The translations under genes were made by a program, and so were the position numbers. A stretch of DNA of 57,397 nt from an uncultured Prevotella sp. (GTDB taxonomy: Bacteria > Bacteroidota > Bacteroidia > Bacteroidales > Bacteroidaceae). Each line of letters opens with the position of its first letter. The first letter of the stretch is position 1. Below are positions 43,848 through 52,661 of this stretch, one piece after another. A model generated the notes under the pieces. That model saw nothing but the letters and a program-made list of their open reading frames with translations. It was not told the origin of the DNA and ran no database searches. The stretch covers positions 1-57,397 of the forward strand of contig CAMHTW010000019.1 of NCBI GenBank assembly GCA_946188165.1. The letters run 5' to 3'.

Positions 43848-46508
43848 ATGAAACGACATTTACTAATGACTGCCGTGCTTAGCCTGACAGTAATGGCTTC
43901 AACAGCACAGAACATCGACTTTGACCTGCCCGGCAAGACTGCCCCAGGAAAGGATACTGAAGTGAACTACATCTCATGGGCCGTACCTCGCGCTGAAAGT
44001 GACACGAAATCATTCGACGGCGGCATGACCATCACCATCACTGCCGGAGGAGCAGCGTCAGCCGTGGGCAGCAACTGGAGCAAGACAGATGTAGAGACCA
44101 ACGGACTGCGCATTATTGCCGACGAGGTACTGGCAACGAACCTGGACAAGGGCAACATGACACAGATAACAGAAGGCTCTACTTCGCTCATCCTGACCAT
44201 TACGGGCATGACAGCCGGCATGCACACCCTAAAGGCTTACCACAACAACTCCGACAAGAACCAGACGCAGCCCGACATCGAAGTGCGGGTTGACGGCAAC
44301 GTGGTGGCTACTGGCGTGAAGTTTACTTCTGCCGCCCAAAGCAATGCCGAGGCCGGCACGTCGTTCATCACGTTCAACGTCACTGAAGGACAGCCTGTCG
44401 TCATCACTTACAGCACTGTGCCAGAGGCTGGCAAGACCTATACCAATACACGTGTCATGATTAACGGTCTGGAATTCGACGTGGCAGCGATTGGGGCGAC
44501 GGACCCGATGCCTGAAAATCATGACTTCCATGCGGGTACGGAAGAGGGTACAGTGACCTTCTCGTGGACGGCTCCAGAAGGTGTCGTCAGTCATAAGATG
44601 GTCTTAGGCACCGACTCCGCAGCAGTGGCTGCTGCCACTACATACGAATACGAAGGCACGGCGGCGCAATATGTCAAGAGCGGTCTGTCATCCATGCAGA
44701 AATATTGGTGGCGCATTGACGAGGTGGATGGCAACGGCCAGGTGCATCAGGGACAGGTATGGACCTTCCAGCCTTGCCAACTGGCTTTCCCGGGTGCTGA
44801 GGGCTATGGCCGCCATGCCATTGGCGGACGCGGCGGCATAGTGTATCATGTGACGAACCTCAGCGGCGACAAGGACACACCCGGCTCCCTGCTCTATGGA
44901 CTGGTAAACATCGACGAGCCACGCTATATCGTGTTCGACGTCAGTGGCATCATCGAACTCGATTTCGCTGCTCAGTTTGTCAAGCCATACGCCTACATCG
45001 CCGGGCAGACAGCTCCCGGCAAGGGCATCTGCATCAAGGCCTCGAACATCAACATCGGTTCTGACGTCATCTGCCGCCATATACGTTTCAAGCGCGGCTT
45101 GGGCATCTATGGCGAAAACACGGGTAATGCCATGGGTATGTCGGGAGCCAACCACGCCATCGTAGATCACTGCACGGCGGCTTGGGGCACCGACGAGACG
45201 GTATCGGGACGCGGCGCCTTGAACATCTCGTTCCAGTATAGCGTCATCAGCGAGGCACTGGGCATTGCAGGCCACAAGAACTATGCCGACGGTACCAACC
45301 ACGGCTATGCGGCTACCATCGACGGACGCATAGGCTCATGGCACCACAACCTGCTGGTCAACTGTGCAGGACGCAACTGGTCGATGGGCGGCGGCATGGA
45401 TGGACAGAACCGTCCTATCGGTGGCCTGGACCTGTTCAACAATGTCTGCTATAACTGGAACAGTCGTACCACCGACGGCAACTGTCATGCGGTGAACTTC
45501 GTCAACAATTACTATAAGATGGGAGCCGACACGCGGAAGACCATTCTCTTTACGCAGGACTTCGAGGATGCCATAGCCCCTGACGGTATCGACCAGGCCT
45601 ACGTCAGCGGCAACATCCGCGAAAACAGGAACCACACCCTGAGCAACGACAAGAAGGGCGACACCTATAATGCTACGGGCAATATTCCCACCACCTATCA
45701 GTATCTGCTCAGCGAACCGCTGTTCCCCTCGCATGCCACCATCCATACGGCTCAGGATGCCATGAAGATTGTGACCAGCTATGCCGGAGCCACTATGCCC
45801 ATGCGCGACGAGCACCACCAGCGTAACGTCCGCGAGACGCTGGACGGCACATATACCTATGTGGGCAGCAAGTCGAGAATCAAGGGCGAGATAGACACGG
45901 AGGAGGACATTACCGAACATGCGGCAGGCAAAGGCTGGGAGGAGTATCCTGAAGAGCAGCGTGCCGCTGACTGGGACACCGACCAAGACGGTATGCCTGA
46001 CTGGTGGGAACAGTGCATAGGCAGCAATGCCAGTGTGGCCAACCAGAACGACGATCCCAACGGTGACGGCTGGACACTCTTAGAGGACTATTTAGAGTTC
46101 ATGGCTCATCCGTATATCATGGTAGCAACGAATGGCGAAGCCTCCATCGACCTAAAGCAGCATTTCGCCGGCTTCTACGGTCAAAACGGCCAGAGCGTCA
46201 CACCGTCTTACACGTTGGACAAGCAAACCAATGGCCTCTATGCACCCCGTATCGACGGCTCCATACTGACCGTTAAGGCCACCAAGCCTGACACCCAGAG
46301 TGTAGGCTGGCTGAACGTCACCGTCAGCGACGGCGAGACGACGTTCACACAGCGCTTTGGCGTGGCCATTACCGGTGGTGCAACAGGCATCCAGAACGTT
46401 AACCGTGAAACAATAACCAATAACCGTTATTACAATCTTCACGGCCAGCGTCTCAGCCAGCCCCAAAAGGGTCTGAACATCGTCAACGGCAAAAAGGTCA
46501 TCTACTAA
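43848..46508 (+). CDS. PL1-like (pectate lyase superfamily) secreted polysaccharide lyase
   Basis: 886 residues from the ATG at 43848, giving signal peptide MKRHLLMTAVLSLTVMASTA. An N-terminal sandwich (about 20-205) is followed by an FN3-like domain (about 212-315; VTFSWTAPEGVVSHKMV ... YWWRIDEVDGNGQVHQGQVW) and a right-handed beta-helix (about 320-620) with AFPGAEGYGRHAIGGRGG, IVFDVSGIIELD, AGQTAPGKGICIK and VICRHIRFKRG, the usual layout of family 1 pectate lyases. Then a Ca-binding type repeat (DTDQDGMPDWWEQCIGSN) and the shared tail (YYNLHGQRLSQPQKGLNIVN). A pectin or related uronic-acid polymer is the expected substrate, which differs from the xylan theme of the neighbours; assignment to PL1 exactly is not certain. 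Confidence 0.78.
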   Translation: MKRHLLMTAVLSLTVMASTAQNIDFDLPGKTAPGKDTEVNYISWAVPRAESDTKSFDGGMTITITAGGAASAVGSNWSKTDVETNGLRIIADEVLATNLDKGNMTQITEGSTSLILTITGMTAGMHTLKAYHNNSDKNQTQPDIEVRVDGNVVATGVKFTSAAQSNAEAGTSFITFNVTEGQPVVITYSTVPEAGKTYTNTRVMINGLEFDVAAIGATDPMPENHDFHAGTEEGTVTFSWTAPEGVVSHKMVLGTDSAAVAAATTYEYEGTAAQYVKSGLSSMQKYWWRIDEVDGNGQVHQGQVWTFQPCQLAFPGAEGYGRHAIGGRGGIVYHVTNLSGDKDTPGSLLYGLVNIDEPRYIVFDVSGIIELDFAAQFVKPYAYIAGQTAPGKGICIKASNINIGSDVICRHIRFKRGLGIYGENTGNAMGMSGANHAIVDHCTAAWGTDETVSGRGALNISFQYSVISEALGIAGHKNYADGTNHGYAATIDGRIGSWHHNLLVNCAGRNWSMGGGMDGQNRPIGGLDLFNNVCYNWNSRTTDGNCHAVNFVNNYYKMGADTRKTILFTQDFEDAIAPDGIDQAYVSGNIRENRNHTLSNDKKGDTYNATGNIPTTYQYLLSEPLFPSHATIHTAQDAMKIVTSYAGATMPMRDEHHQRNVRETLDGTYTYVGSKSRIKGEIDTEEDITEHAAGKGWEEYPEEQRAADWDTDQDGMPDWWEQCIGSNASVANQNDDPNGDGWTLLEDYLEFMAHPYIMVATNGEASIDLKQHFAGFYGQNGQSVTPSYTLDKQTNGLYAPRIDGSILTVKATKPDTQSVGWLNVTVSDGETTFTQRFGVAITGGATGIQNVNRETITNNRYYNLHGQRLSQPQKGLNIVNGKKVIY

Positions 46509-46521
46509 GCAGAGTGCTTAG
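46505..46521. terminator. Small hairpin spanning two convergent stop codons
   Basis: CTAAGCA-GAG-TGCTTAG: a seven-bp stem covering the stop of the PL1-like gene (plus) and the stop of the SLC13 gene (minus), which are only nine bases apart. No T-tract; weak evidence for termination. Confidence 0.3.
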
Positions 46522-48314
46522 GGCAATGGCGTCAGCGGATAGACGATATTCACGATTAGGATATTGGCGGCGAGGATGATGATGTTCATCAACAGACCGA
46601 TACGCATAAAGTCGCTGAAGCGATAGCCGCCAGGACCATAGACCAGCATGTGGGTGGGCGAACCGATAGGCGTAGCAAAGCTGCTACTGACGCTCACCAT
46701 CAGGGCAACGAGGAAGGGGAACGGGTCATAGCCCAATTTCTCAGCGGCCTCGTACATGATGGGGAAGAACATGGCACCGGCTGCGGTGTTCGAAATGAAC
46801 TCAGTGATGAAGGTACCGACAAAGCAGACGGCTATCATCACCACCAGGGGATTAGTGCCACAGACGTCAAGGATGCCGTTGGCCAGCCACTCGGCAATAC
46901 CCGTCTTCTGGATGGCAAGGCCAAGCACGGCACTGCCGGCAAAGACCATCAGTATATCCCAGTTAATGGCACGCATGGCCTGATCCATGTTACAGCAGCG
47001 GCAAATCATCATGGCAGCGGCAGCAAGGAACGCACACTGCAGCAGCGGCATGACACCGAAGGCCGACAGTGCCACCATGGTAATCATGATGAGTGTAGAG
47101 ATGATGGTACCGCTACCAATGTTGGGCACGTCGGCAGAATCGAAGAAATGCAGGGCATTGCTCATCGACGAGGTATCGACGTTGAAGTTCTTCGGACATA
47201 CCAGCAACAGCGTGTCACCAGCCTGCAGCACGACATTTCGCGGCGCCTCGTTGATGCGCTCACCGCGTCGGGACACTGCTGCCAGTATCACATTGTGGTC
47301 TTTCTCAAACGTACTGCCACCGATGGTGGTTCCTATCAGACTGCTACCGAAGTCAACGTATGCCGTACGCAATGTGCTGCTATTGTCAACCTCGTTGATG
47401 GAAAAGACATGGTGGTCGGCACTCACCAACTGATGGCTATTCGCCAATTCAATCAGTTCGTCTATCTGACCGGCATAGACCAGATGGTCGCCTCCCATAA
47501 CAGGCTCGTTCTCCGAGACAAGCGTTGGGGGCTCGTCGAAGTGGCGCATCTCTATCAGGCTACCGCCTTTGACATCGAAGAGACCTGCCTGTGCCAGCGT
47601 CTGTCCGATATAAGGATTGTCTGATGGCACCAGCAGTTCCACCGTGTAGTCGCCCGTCGATTCGAAAGCACTCTCAGGAGCCTTGCGGTCGGGCAGCAGC
47701 CGCCGCATGGCAATGACCGACAACACACCGACGACCAGACAGAACAGACCGGGGATGGTGGTGGTCAGAATGTTCATGGCTTCGCCCGTCTTCTCTTCAT
47801 AGAGACCGCCGATTATCAGGTTCGGAGGCGTACCAATCAGCGTACAGACACCACCCATGCCCGAGGCATAGCTCAGAGGTATGAGCAGTTTCGAGGGCGA
47901 CACGCCCAGCTTCTTGGACCACATCTTGACAATATTGACGAAGAGCGACACCACGGTCGTATTACTAAGGAACGAACTGAGCGCAGCCACAGGCAGCATC
48001 AGTCGCGTCACTGCCTTCGCATAGCTGTTGGGCGTGCCGAGCAAATACTTCACAATATATTGCAGCACACCAGTATGCGTCAGACCTGCAACAACAACGA
48101 AGAGCACGCCGACGGTGATGACCGACGTGCTGCTGAAACCTGAGAAGGCTTCCTTCGCATCAAGCACACCCGTGACATAGAGCACACCGATGGCTCCGAG
48201 GAAGACCATGTCGCTACGCCACTTGGTAAACAGTAGGATAGTAAACATGCCCAGCACCGTCACAATGGTAATCCAAGCATCAAGGCCAAAGCCCAAAAAC
48301 ATAAATGTTTCCAT
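46518..48314 (-). CDS. SLC13-family permease with two TrkA-C (RCK_C) domains
   Basis: 598 residues, an inner-membrane anion/sodium symporter-type protein. About five helices precede and five follow a soluble insert (about 215-400) that holds two RCK_C/TrkA-C domains (NPYIGQTLAQAGLFDVKGGS ... VYAGQIDELIELA; SLIGTTIGGSTFEKDHNVIL ... GDTLLLVCPKNF). SLC13/DASS motifs are visible: SNTTVVSLF, GMGGVCTLIGTPPNLIIGG and the mirrored FISNTAAGAMFFPI and SSSFATPIGSPTHMLVYGPG. Substrates in the family are dicarboxylates, citrate or sulfate; not decided here. Monocistronic, with its own promoter, and not obviously linked to the PUL. Confidence 0.88.
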   Translation of the reverse strand: METFMFLGFGLDAWITIVTVLGMFTILLFTKWRSDMVFLGAIGVLYVTGVLDAKEAFSGFSSTSVITVGVLFVVVAGLTHTGVLQYIVKYLLGTPNSYAKAVTRLMLPVAALSSFLSNTTVVSLFVNIVKMWSKKLGVSPSKLLIPLSYASGMGGVCTLIGTPPNLIIGGLYEEKTGEAMNILTTTIPGLFCLVVGVLSVIAMRRLLPDRKAPESAFESTGDYTVELLVPSDNPYIGQTLAQAGLFDVKGGSLIEMRHFDEPPTLVSENEPVMGGDHLVYAGQIDELIELANSHQLVSADHHVFSINEVDNSSTLRTAYVDFGSSLIGTTIGGSTFEKDHNVILAAVSRRGERINEAPRNVVLQAGDTLLLVCPKNFNVDTSSMSNALHFFDSADVPNIGSGTIISTLIMITMVALSAFGVMPLLQCAFLAAAAMMICRCCNMDQAMRAINWDILMVFAGSAVLGLAIQKTGIAEWLANGILDVCGTNPLVVMIAVCFVGTFITEFISNTAAGAMFFPIMYEAAEKLGYDPFPFLVALMVSVSSSFATPIGSPTHMLVYGPGGYRFSDFMRIGLLMNIIILAANILIVNIVYPLTPLP

Positions 48315-48336
48315 ATTTACAATTCCTTAGAGGGTG

Positions 48337-48344
48337 CAAATATA
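48337..48344 (-). promoter_or_regulatory. -7 promoter box of the SLC13 permease
   Basis: Minus-strand TATATTTG fits TAnnTTTG, 22 bases upstream of the start at 48314. Confidence 0.6.
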
Positions 48345-48377
48345 ACAAATTAATTCTACATAATATACAAAACAGGG

Positions 48378-48447
48378 AAAAACTGCATATTTTTTTGAAT
48401 TAACATGACGTGATAATACGAATTCAGCAACAAAACATGCAGTTTTT
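48378..48447. repeat. Long-loop inverted repeat AAAAACTGCAT / ATGCAGTTTTT
   Basis: Eleven-bp arms at 48378-48388 and 48437-48447, 48 bases apart, in the divergent region between the permease and the small membrane protein. The right arm adjoins the duplicated promoter module. Role unknown. Confidence 0.5.
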
Positions 48448-48489
48448 CACGTTTTGAGACTCTTTTTTCCTACCGTAGGACTGTTATTT
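48443..48489 (+). promoter_or_regulatory. Duplicated promoter module, copy 1, with dyad CCTACCGTAGG
   Basis: 47 bases that recur at 52800-52846 with four differences. The dyad CCTAC-C-GTAGG (48469-48479) becomes CCCAC-C-GTGGG in the other copy, a compensatory change. The dyad starts exactly 34 bases before TAATTTTG in both copies. Suggests a shared regulator or conserved structure controlling the two peptidase operons. Confidence 0.8.
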
Positions 48490-48502
48490 CCAAAAGATTG
48501 CC

Positions 48503-48510
48503 TAATTTTG
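48503..48510 (+). promoter_or_regulatory. -7 promoter box of the small membrane protein/M13 operon
   Basis: TAATTTTG fits TAnnTTTG, 20 bases before the ATG at 48531 and 34 bases (start to start) after the dyad of the duplicated module. Confidence 0.7.
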
Positions 48511-48530
48511 CAAGCGAATTCAAATCGATA

Positions 48531-48719
48531 ATGCACATGAATATAACACTTGTCTTCACAGTTGCGTTAGCCGCCGCCTTCATTGTAGTGGTGCTGGCAC
48601 TTGTCATCATCATTATATACCAGCGCTGGCGTATTGGCGACCAGAACGTTTTCATCGAACGCTTCATCCGACAGAATGAGGAGCTGCGCCAAAAGATGCG
48701 AAAAGCAGGAATTCTTTAA
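48531..48719 (+). CDS. 62-residue single-TM membrane protein
   Basis: An open frame begins earlier at 48498, but the -7 box is inside that part, so the ATG at 48531 (MHMNITLVF) or 48537 is used. Residues about 4-32 are a strongly hydrophobic helix (LVFTVALAAAFIVVVLALVIIIIY), followed by a basic/acidic helix (QNVFIERFIRQNEELRQKMRKAGIL) that may form a cytoplasmic coiled coil. It is 36 bases upstream of the M13 lipoprotein gene and shares its promoter. Function unknown. Confidence 0.75.
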   Translation: MHMNITLVFTVALAAAFIVVVLALVIIIIYQRWRIGDQNVFIERFIRQNEELRQKMRKAGIL

Positions 48720-48755
48720 TAAACAACAAAGTATAATCATTTAACACTAAAAACA

Positions 48756-50735
48756 ATGAAAAAGATTTTATCCGCCGTCCTTTTCTGCGCAATAACCATG
48801 TCAATGTTGACATCGTGCGCTATTGAGGACAATCCCGCTCCTGTCACAGACTACAAGCCATTCCCCTACGACAGCGAGATTGACAATTCAGTACGTCCGG
48901 GCAACGACTTCTACAGGTATGCACTCGGACAGTGGTTTAACAGCAGTACCCCCTCACCGTCTTTGTTCAAGCAGATTAATAGTGAAATGCAACAATTGTA
49001 CAAAAACATGCTAAACACCAGCACCGACCCCGTCATGCTGACGCTGCGCAATCAGGCCGACCAGACGTTGAACGACGACAGCAAGAACAAGGCGCTGCTC
49101 AGCGAACGTCTGCGGATGCTGGAGCAGGTGACAACAGCTGATCAGCTGTTCAGTGCTTTTGTTAACCTGCAGTCGTTAGGCTATAGCCCCCTGTTCCGTC
49201 TGATTCCATATTGTAATGATGGCAGGAAGGGTGTCAATGTTGTTACCTCAGGCGCTATGACAGAAGAGGTGACCAGTTATGCTGCTCGAAAGGATAAAAA
49301 TTCGCTGGATAGTGTCGTTACCGCCTATTGCTCGCATCTCGGTGCCTTGGGCTTCTCTCAGGAGCGTATCGCCCAGATTACAGGGCATGCCATTGAAATC
49401 GAAAATCTCGAAATGCAAGCCTTTGAATATGCTTTGGAGTTGGCGCGCCATCCTCAGCCTATCACTGTCACACGTCGCGCCTCATCCAATGACGGACAGA
49501 AGGAAGAAGCAGTCTTAAAAATGATGGGTTTCACCGATCAAGAGCTGAAAAACGAGGTCTTGGGCATGGGCAGTGAGGGTATTGGCTCACTAATGCTTAA
49601 CTTTGCTGACGTTGCCCAGTCTCCGTCGTATTTAGAAGCCTTCCGCGACTACATGATCTACAATGTGTTAGCGCAGGACCTGCCTTTCGTCCCCAGCATC
49701 AGCAAGCAAGCTAACCGCACGGACATGTTGAGCCATGCTCTGCAGTACAACAAGTATTATAAGTATCGCCTGCTGACTGAGATCTATGGCAAAGACAACA
49801 TCAGCAAGCAGCAGTGTCAGGACATCATGGAGCAGATGCGTAGGAACTTCATCCGTCGCATCGACAATCTTGACTGGATGAGTGCTTCCACTAAGGTTGA
49901 AGCACGCAAGAAGGCCGAGGCTATGCTGTTCTTTATCGGCTATCCCGACCAGTGGAACGACAAGCTGACACCTGTGGTTGAAGGCGATGTCCTGTTGGCT
50001 ACCGTCACGCAACTGCGTCAGAATGCCGTACAGACCATTAGTAGCCTACGTGGCAAGAATGCCGCTGAATTAGGCTGGGACCTTTGGGCCAGCATGTCAC
50101 AGTTCACCACCGACAATGCCTTCTATATGCCTACAGCCAACACGCTGGTCATTCTGCCTGCATGGATTTGTAAGCCTCGTTTCGACAACGACCTGAGTGA
50201 GGCTGCGGTCTATGCCGTCACTACCACCTTCGGTCACGAGTTCTGTCACGGCTTTGATGCCAGTGGTGCAAATTTTGACGAAAACGGCAATTATCGCGAT
50301 TGGTGGGCTCCTGCCGATAAGGCTGCCTTCCAAGCCAAGCAGCAGATTATGATTGACCTCTACAACCAACTGGAAGTCTATCCGGGACTCATGGCCAACG
50401 GAAAGTATACGCTCGAAGAAAACATGGCCGACTACGGTGGTCAGGAACTGGCTCTGGAGTGTTACAAGCAGCGACTCACCGAACAAGGTTTCAAGGGTAC
50501 ACAGTTTGACGAGCAGATCAAGAAGTTCTTCCTCTCCTTCGCACATATATGGAAAGGTGAAGAAGAACTTGACCAATCACTATTGGAGTATTATTATCAC
50601 AATGACAACCACTCAGCCAACCACAACCGTGTGAACGGCATGATGCGCCTGCAGGACGACTGGTATCGACTCTACGACGTGAAGCCCACCGACAAGCTCT
50701 ATCTTGCCCCTGAAGACCGCGTAAAGATATGGTAG
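48756..50735 (+). CDS. M13-family (neprilysin/PepO-type) zinc metallopeptidase lipoprotein
   Basis: 659 residues, near the usual length of M13 enzymes. Lipoprotein leader with LTSC (Cys about 22) and IEDNPAP directly after it, an acidic motif of the kind that directs Bacteroidota lipoproteins to the surface. N-domain: VRPGNDFYRYALGQWFNS. Catalytic HEFCH at H494-E495-xx-H498 (FGHEFCHGFDASG) and third ligand E555 in EENMADYGGQEL; NAFYMPTANTLVILPAW precedes them, and the C-terminus LYLAPEDRVKIW is typical. It should cleave peptides extracellularly. Two tandem terminators follow. A second M13 paralogue is at 55264-57171. Confidence 0.95.
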   Translation: MKKILSAVLFCAITMSMLTSCAIEDNPAPVTDYKPFPYDSEIDNSVRPGNDFYRYALGQWFNSSTPSPSLFKQINSEMQQLYKNMLNTSTDPVMLTLRNQADQTLNDDSKNKALLSERLRMLEQVTTADQLFSAFVNLQSLGYSPLFRLIPYCNDGRKGVNVVTSGAMTEEVTSYAARKDKNSLDSVVTAYCSHLGALGFSQERIAQITGHAIEIENLEMQAFEYALELARHPQPITVTRRASSNDGQKEEAVLKMMGFTDQELKNEVLGMGSEGIGSLMLNFADVAQSPSYLEAFRDYMIYNVLAQDLPFVPSISKQANRTDMLSHALQYNKYYKYRLLTEIYGKDNISKQQCQDIMEQMRRNFIRRIDNLDWMSASTKVEARKKAEAMLFFIGYPDQWNDKLTPVVEGDVLLATVTQLRQNAVQTISSLRGKNAAELGWDLWASMSQFTTDNAFYMPTANTLVILPAWICKPRFDNDLSEAAVYAVTTTFGHEFCHGFDASGANFDENGNYRDWWAPADKAAFQAKQQIMIDLYNQLEVYPGLMANGKYTLEENMADYGGQELALECYKQRLTEQGFKGTQFDEQIKKFFLSFAHIWKGEEELDQSLLEYYYHNDNHSANHNRVNGMMRLQDDWYRLYDVKPTDKLYLAPEDRVKIW

Positions 50736-50774
50736 TGAATAGCGTCATCCAGTTTACTCTTGGTTATAAGTTTG

Positions 50775-50790
50775 CGTTATAATTATAACG
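50775..50790. repeat. Perfect 16-bp palindrome CGTTATAATTATAACG
   Basis: A perfect self-complementary 16-mer between the M13 stop and the first terminator. Could be a protein-binding site or a chance AT-rich palindrome. Confidence 0.5.
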
Positions 50791-50807
50791 ATTTCATCGG
50801 AATTTCC

Positions 50808-50838
50808 AAGCCTGGCAATTTCTGCCAGGCTTATTTTT
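50808..50838 (+). terminator. Intrinsic terminator 1 after the first M13 gene
   Basis: Ten-bp stem AAGCCTGGCA (50808-50817) with TGCCAGGCTT (50823-50832), loop ATTTC, then ATTTTTCCC. The same hairpin sequence family recurs at 52770-52800 and 57201-57235. Confidence 0.9.
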
Positions 50839-50852
50839 CCCATTTCGATACT

Positions 50853-50883
50853 AAACTCACACGAGTCCGATGTGAGTTTTTTT
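50853..50883 (+). terminator. Intrinsic terminator 2 after the first M13 gene
   Basis: AAACTCACA (50853-50861) pairs with TGTGAGTTT (50871-50879), loop CGAGTCCGA, followed by TTTT. It directly follows terminator 1 and insulates the regulator gene. Confidence 0.8.
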
Positions 50884-50939
50884 CGTGTCGTTTTTACTCT
50901 TTTAACGTATAGAATGTGTTGAGTTACAGATTAATTGAG

Positions 50940-50947
50940 TATCTTTG
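50940..50947 (+). promoter_or_regulatory. -7 promoter box of the TPR/AraC regulator
   Basis: TATCTTTG matches TAnnTTTG with a TTGAG about 20 bases upstream (-33), 19 bases before the ATG at 50967. Confidence 0.7.
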
Positions 50948-50966
50948 CATCCAAAAGCATGTGTGA

Positions 50967-52661
50967 ATGAAGCAGAGGTTATACATTTTTCTACTATGCG
51001 CCGTGCTGACCATGACGGCTGCTTGCACTCATTGTAGCGATACGAAGCACGATGAGAAGGCAGATGCTGCACAGCAACGGTATGACGAGGCCTATCATGC
51101 AAAAGACATGAATCGCGCCCTGGCCATCATCGACAGCATGGAGACGGCGAACATCATCAGCACGCCAAGGGCCGACTACCTGCGCGGACGCGTCTACGAC
51201 CAAGGGTGGCAGATGAAGATAGCGGAGCATTTCTACAAGAAGTCCTACGAAGGCTATGTCCCTACTCCTTCCCAGGACTGGTTCACCTATACCGATGCCG
51301 GGTACCGCTGGGCATTCCTGCGCTATCGTCGAGGCGACACTGAGGGCGCAATGAACGTCGTCACAGGCTTGCTGCACTTGGCAAAGGGAAACGAGGCATT
51401 CCCCAAAACAGTCGAGTCTGCCTTGCTGATGCTCATGGCTGATGTCCAATTACAGCTGCACGAATACGACGAAGCAAAGCTCACGGGACAGAAAGTCTAC
51501 GAGGCAGAACTACAAAACACCAATCATCAGAACCGTAAAGGTTGGGATATGGCCTGGGTATGTATGAGTATATCCGATATTTACCATGAGACAGGAGACA
51601 TTGAAGGAGCCATGACGTGGCTTGACCGTTGCGCACAAGGAATTGCCCTCGCCAAGCAAGAGCATCATGACTCGCTGGTGATTGAGGAATGGAAAGGCCA
51701 TATTGCACTCCAGCGGGCATTGTTCCTACAAGAATCGGGCCATGCAGCCGAGGCCGCCGCCACTTATGCTGCCATTCCCCGCAGCCGCCTGATGGAACCT
51801 AATGGCTACACCACGGCGGCGAAATACCTGATGGCAGCTGGTCGCTACGACGAGGCGGCCTATTGGTATGAACAGATTGACAGCACTTATTTGGCTACCG
51901 ACAGCGCTAAGATGACCTTCGACAACATCGCCACCCGTCTCTCTCCCCGCTACATGGCCTACCGCAAGGCTGGGCGCAACGCCGACGCACTGGTCTTTGC
52001 CGACAGTGTCAGCGCTGCCATTGACTCTGCCCTCATCTGGCAAAAAAAGAATGAAGCAGCCGAACTGGCGGTCATATACCAGACCCATGAGAAGGAACTG
52101 GAACTGAACGATGCCAAAAGCGAAACCCGCATCCATCGAGTACTGCTTGTCGCTGCCCTCCTCCTCATTCTACTTATTGGCTACCTCTTCTGGCGCACAC
52201 ATCAATATAACAAGACACTCCTTGAGAAAAATCGCCGACTGGTGGCTGAGATAGAGCAGCGCGAACGCGAGGAACAGCAGGCCATTGAGCAGTTGAAGGC
52301 AGAGCCGGAGGCGAGCCTCACTGCCGAGCAACAGCTCTTCCGCCGCATCTGCGACCTCATGGACGGCCCGGACCATATCTATACCGACACAGACCTGGAC
52401 CGCAACCGACTGGCCCAACTCCTCGGCACCAATGAGCACTATGTGACCGATGCCATTACCACCTGTACCAATGGTAAAAACCTGAGTGGATTCCTCAACG
52501 AGTACCGTCTGCGCTACGCTGCCCGTCTGCTGGGCACCACGAAGGAGCCCGTAGCACTGATTGCCGAACTATCCGGCTTCTCGCGCAGCTCGTTCTTCCG
52601 CATCTTCAGCGATGCCTATGGCATGTCGCCATCAGACTATCGCAAAGTCGCGAGTAAGTGA
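50967..52661 (+). CDS. Membrane-bound TPR sensor with AraC-type DNA-binding domain
   Basis: 564 residues in one chain. An N-terminal signal with a lipobox-like MTAAC (Cys about 19), TPR-like helices (about 35-370; YDEAYHAKDMNRALAIIDSM, EAAYWYEQIDSTYLATDSAK), one membrane helix (392-409, VLLVAALLLILLIGYLFW), a charged coiled coil (about 415-450) and an AraC/HTH_18 domain (about 465-560; ALIAELSGFSRSSFFRIFSDAYGMSPSDYRK). The TPR part would be periplasmic and the DNA-binding part cytoplasmic, so it may pass an envelope signal directly to promoters without phosphotransfer. It sits between the two peptidase operons that share a promoter module, making it the best candidate regulator of both; this is inference. 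Confidence 0.85.
   Translation: MKQRLYIFLLCAVLTMTAACTHCSDTKHDEKADAAQQRYDEAYHAKDMNRALAIIDSMETANIISTPRADYLRGRVYDQGWQMKIAEHFYKKSYEGYVPTPSQDWFTYTDAGYRWAFLRYRRGDTEGAMNVVTGLLHLAKGNEAFPKTVESALLMLMADVQLQLHEYDEAKLTGQKVYEAELQNTNHQNRKGWDMAWVCMSISDIYHETGDIEGAMTWLDRCAQGIALAKQEHHDSLVIEEWKGHIALQRALFLQESGHAAEAAATYAAIPRSRLMEPNGYTTAAKYLMAAGRYDEAAYWYEQIDSTYLATDSAKMTFDNIATRLSPRYMAYRKAGRNADALVFADSVSAAIDSALIWQKKNEAAELAVIYQTHEKELELNDAKSETRIHRVLLVAALLLILLIGYLFWRTHQYNKTLLEKNRRLVAEIEQREREEQQAIEQLKAEPEASLTAEQQLFRRICDLMDGPDHIYTDTDLDRNRLAQLLGTNEHYVTDAITTCTNGKNLSGFLNEYRLRYAARLLGTTKEPVALIAELSGFSRSSFFRIFSDAYGMSPSDYRKVASK

Noticed and set aside
46650..47624. A 324-codon open frame antisense to the SLC13 permease
   Set aside because: It is the mirror of a strongly biased real gene; its translation is His/Gly-rich and low-complexity, with no signal, domain or promoter.
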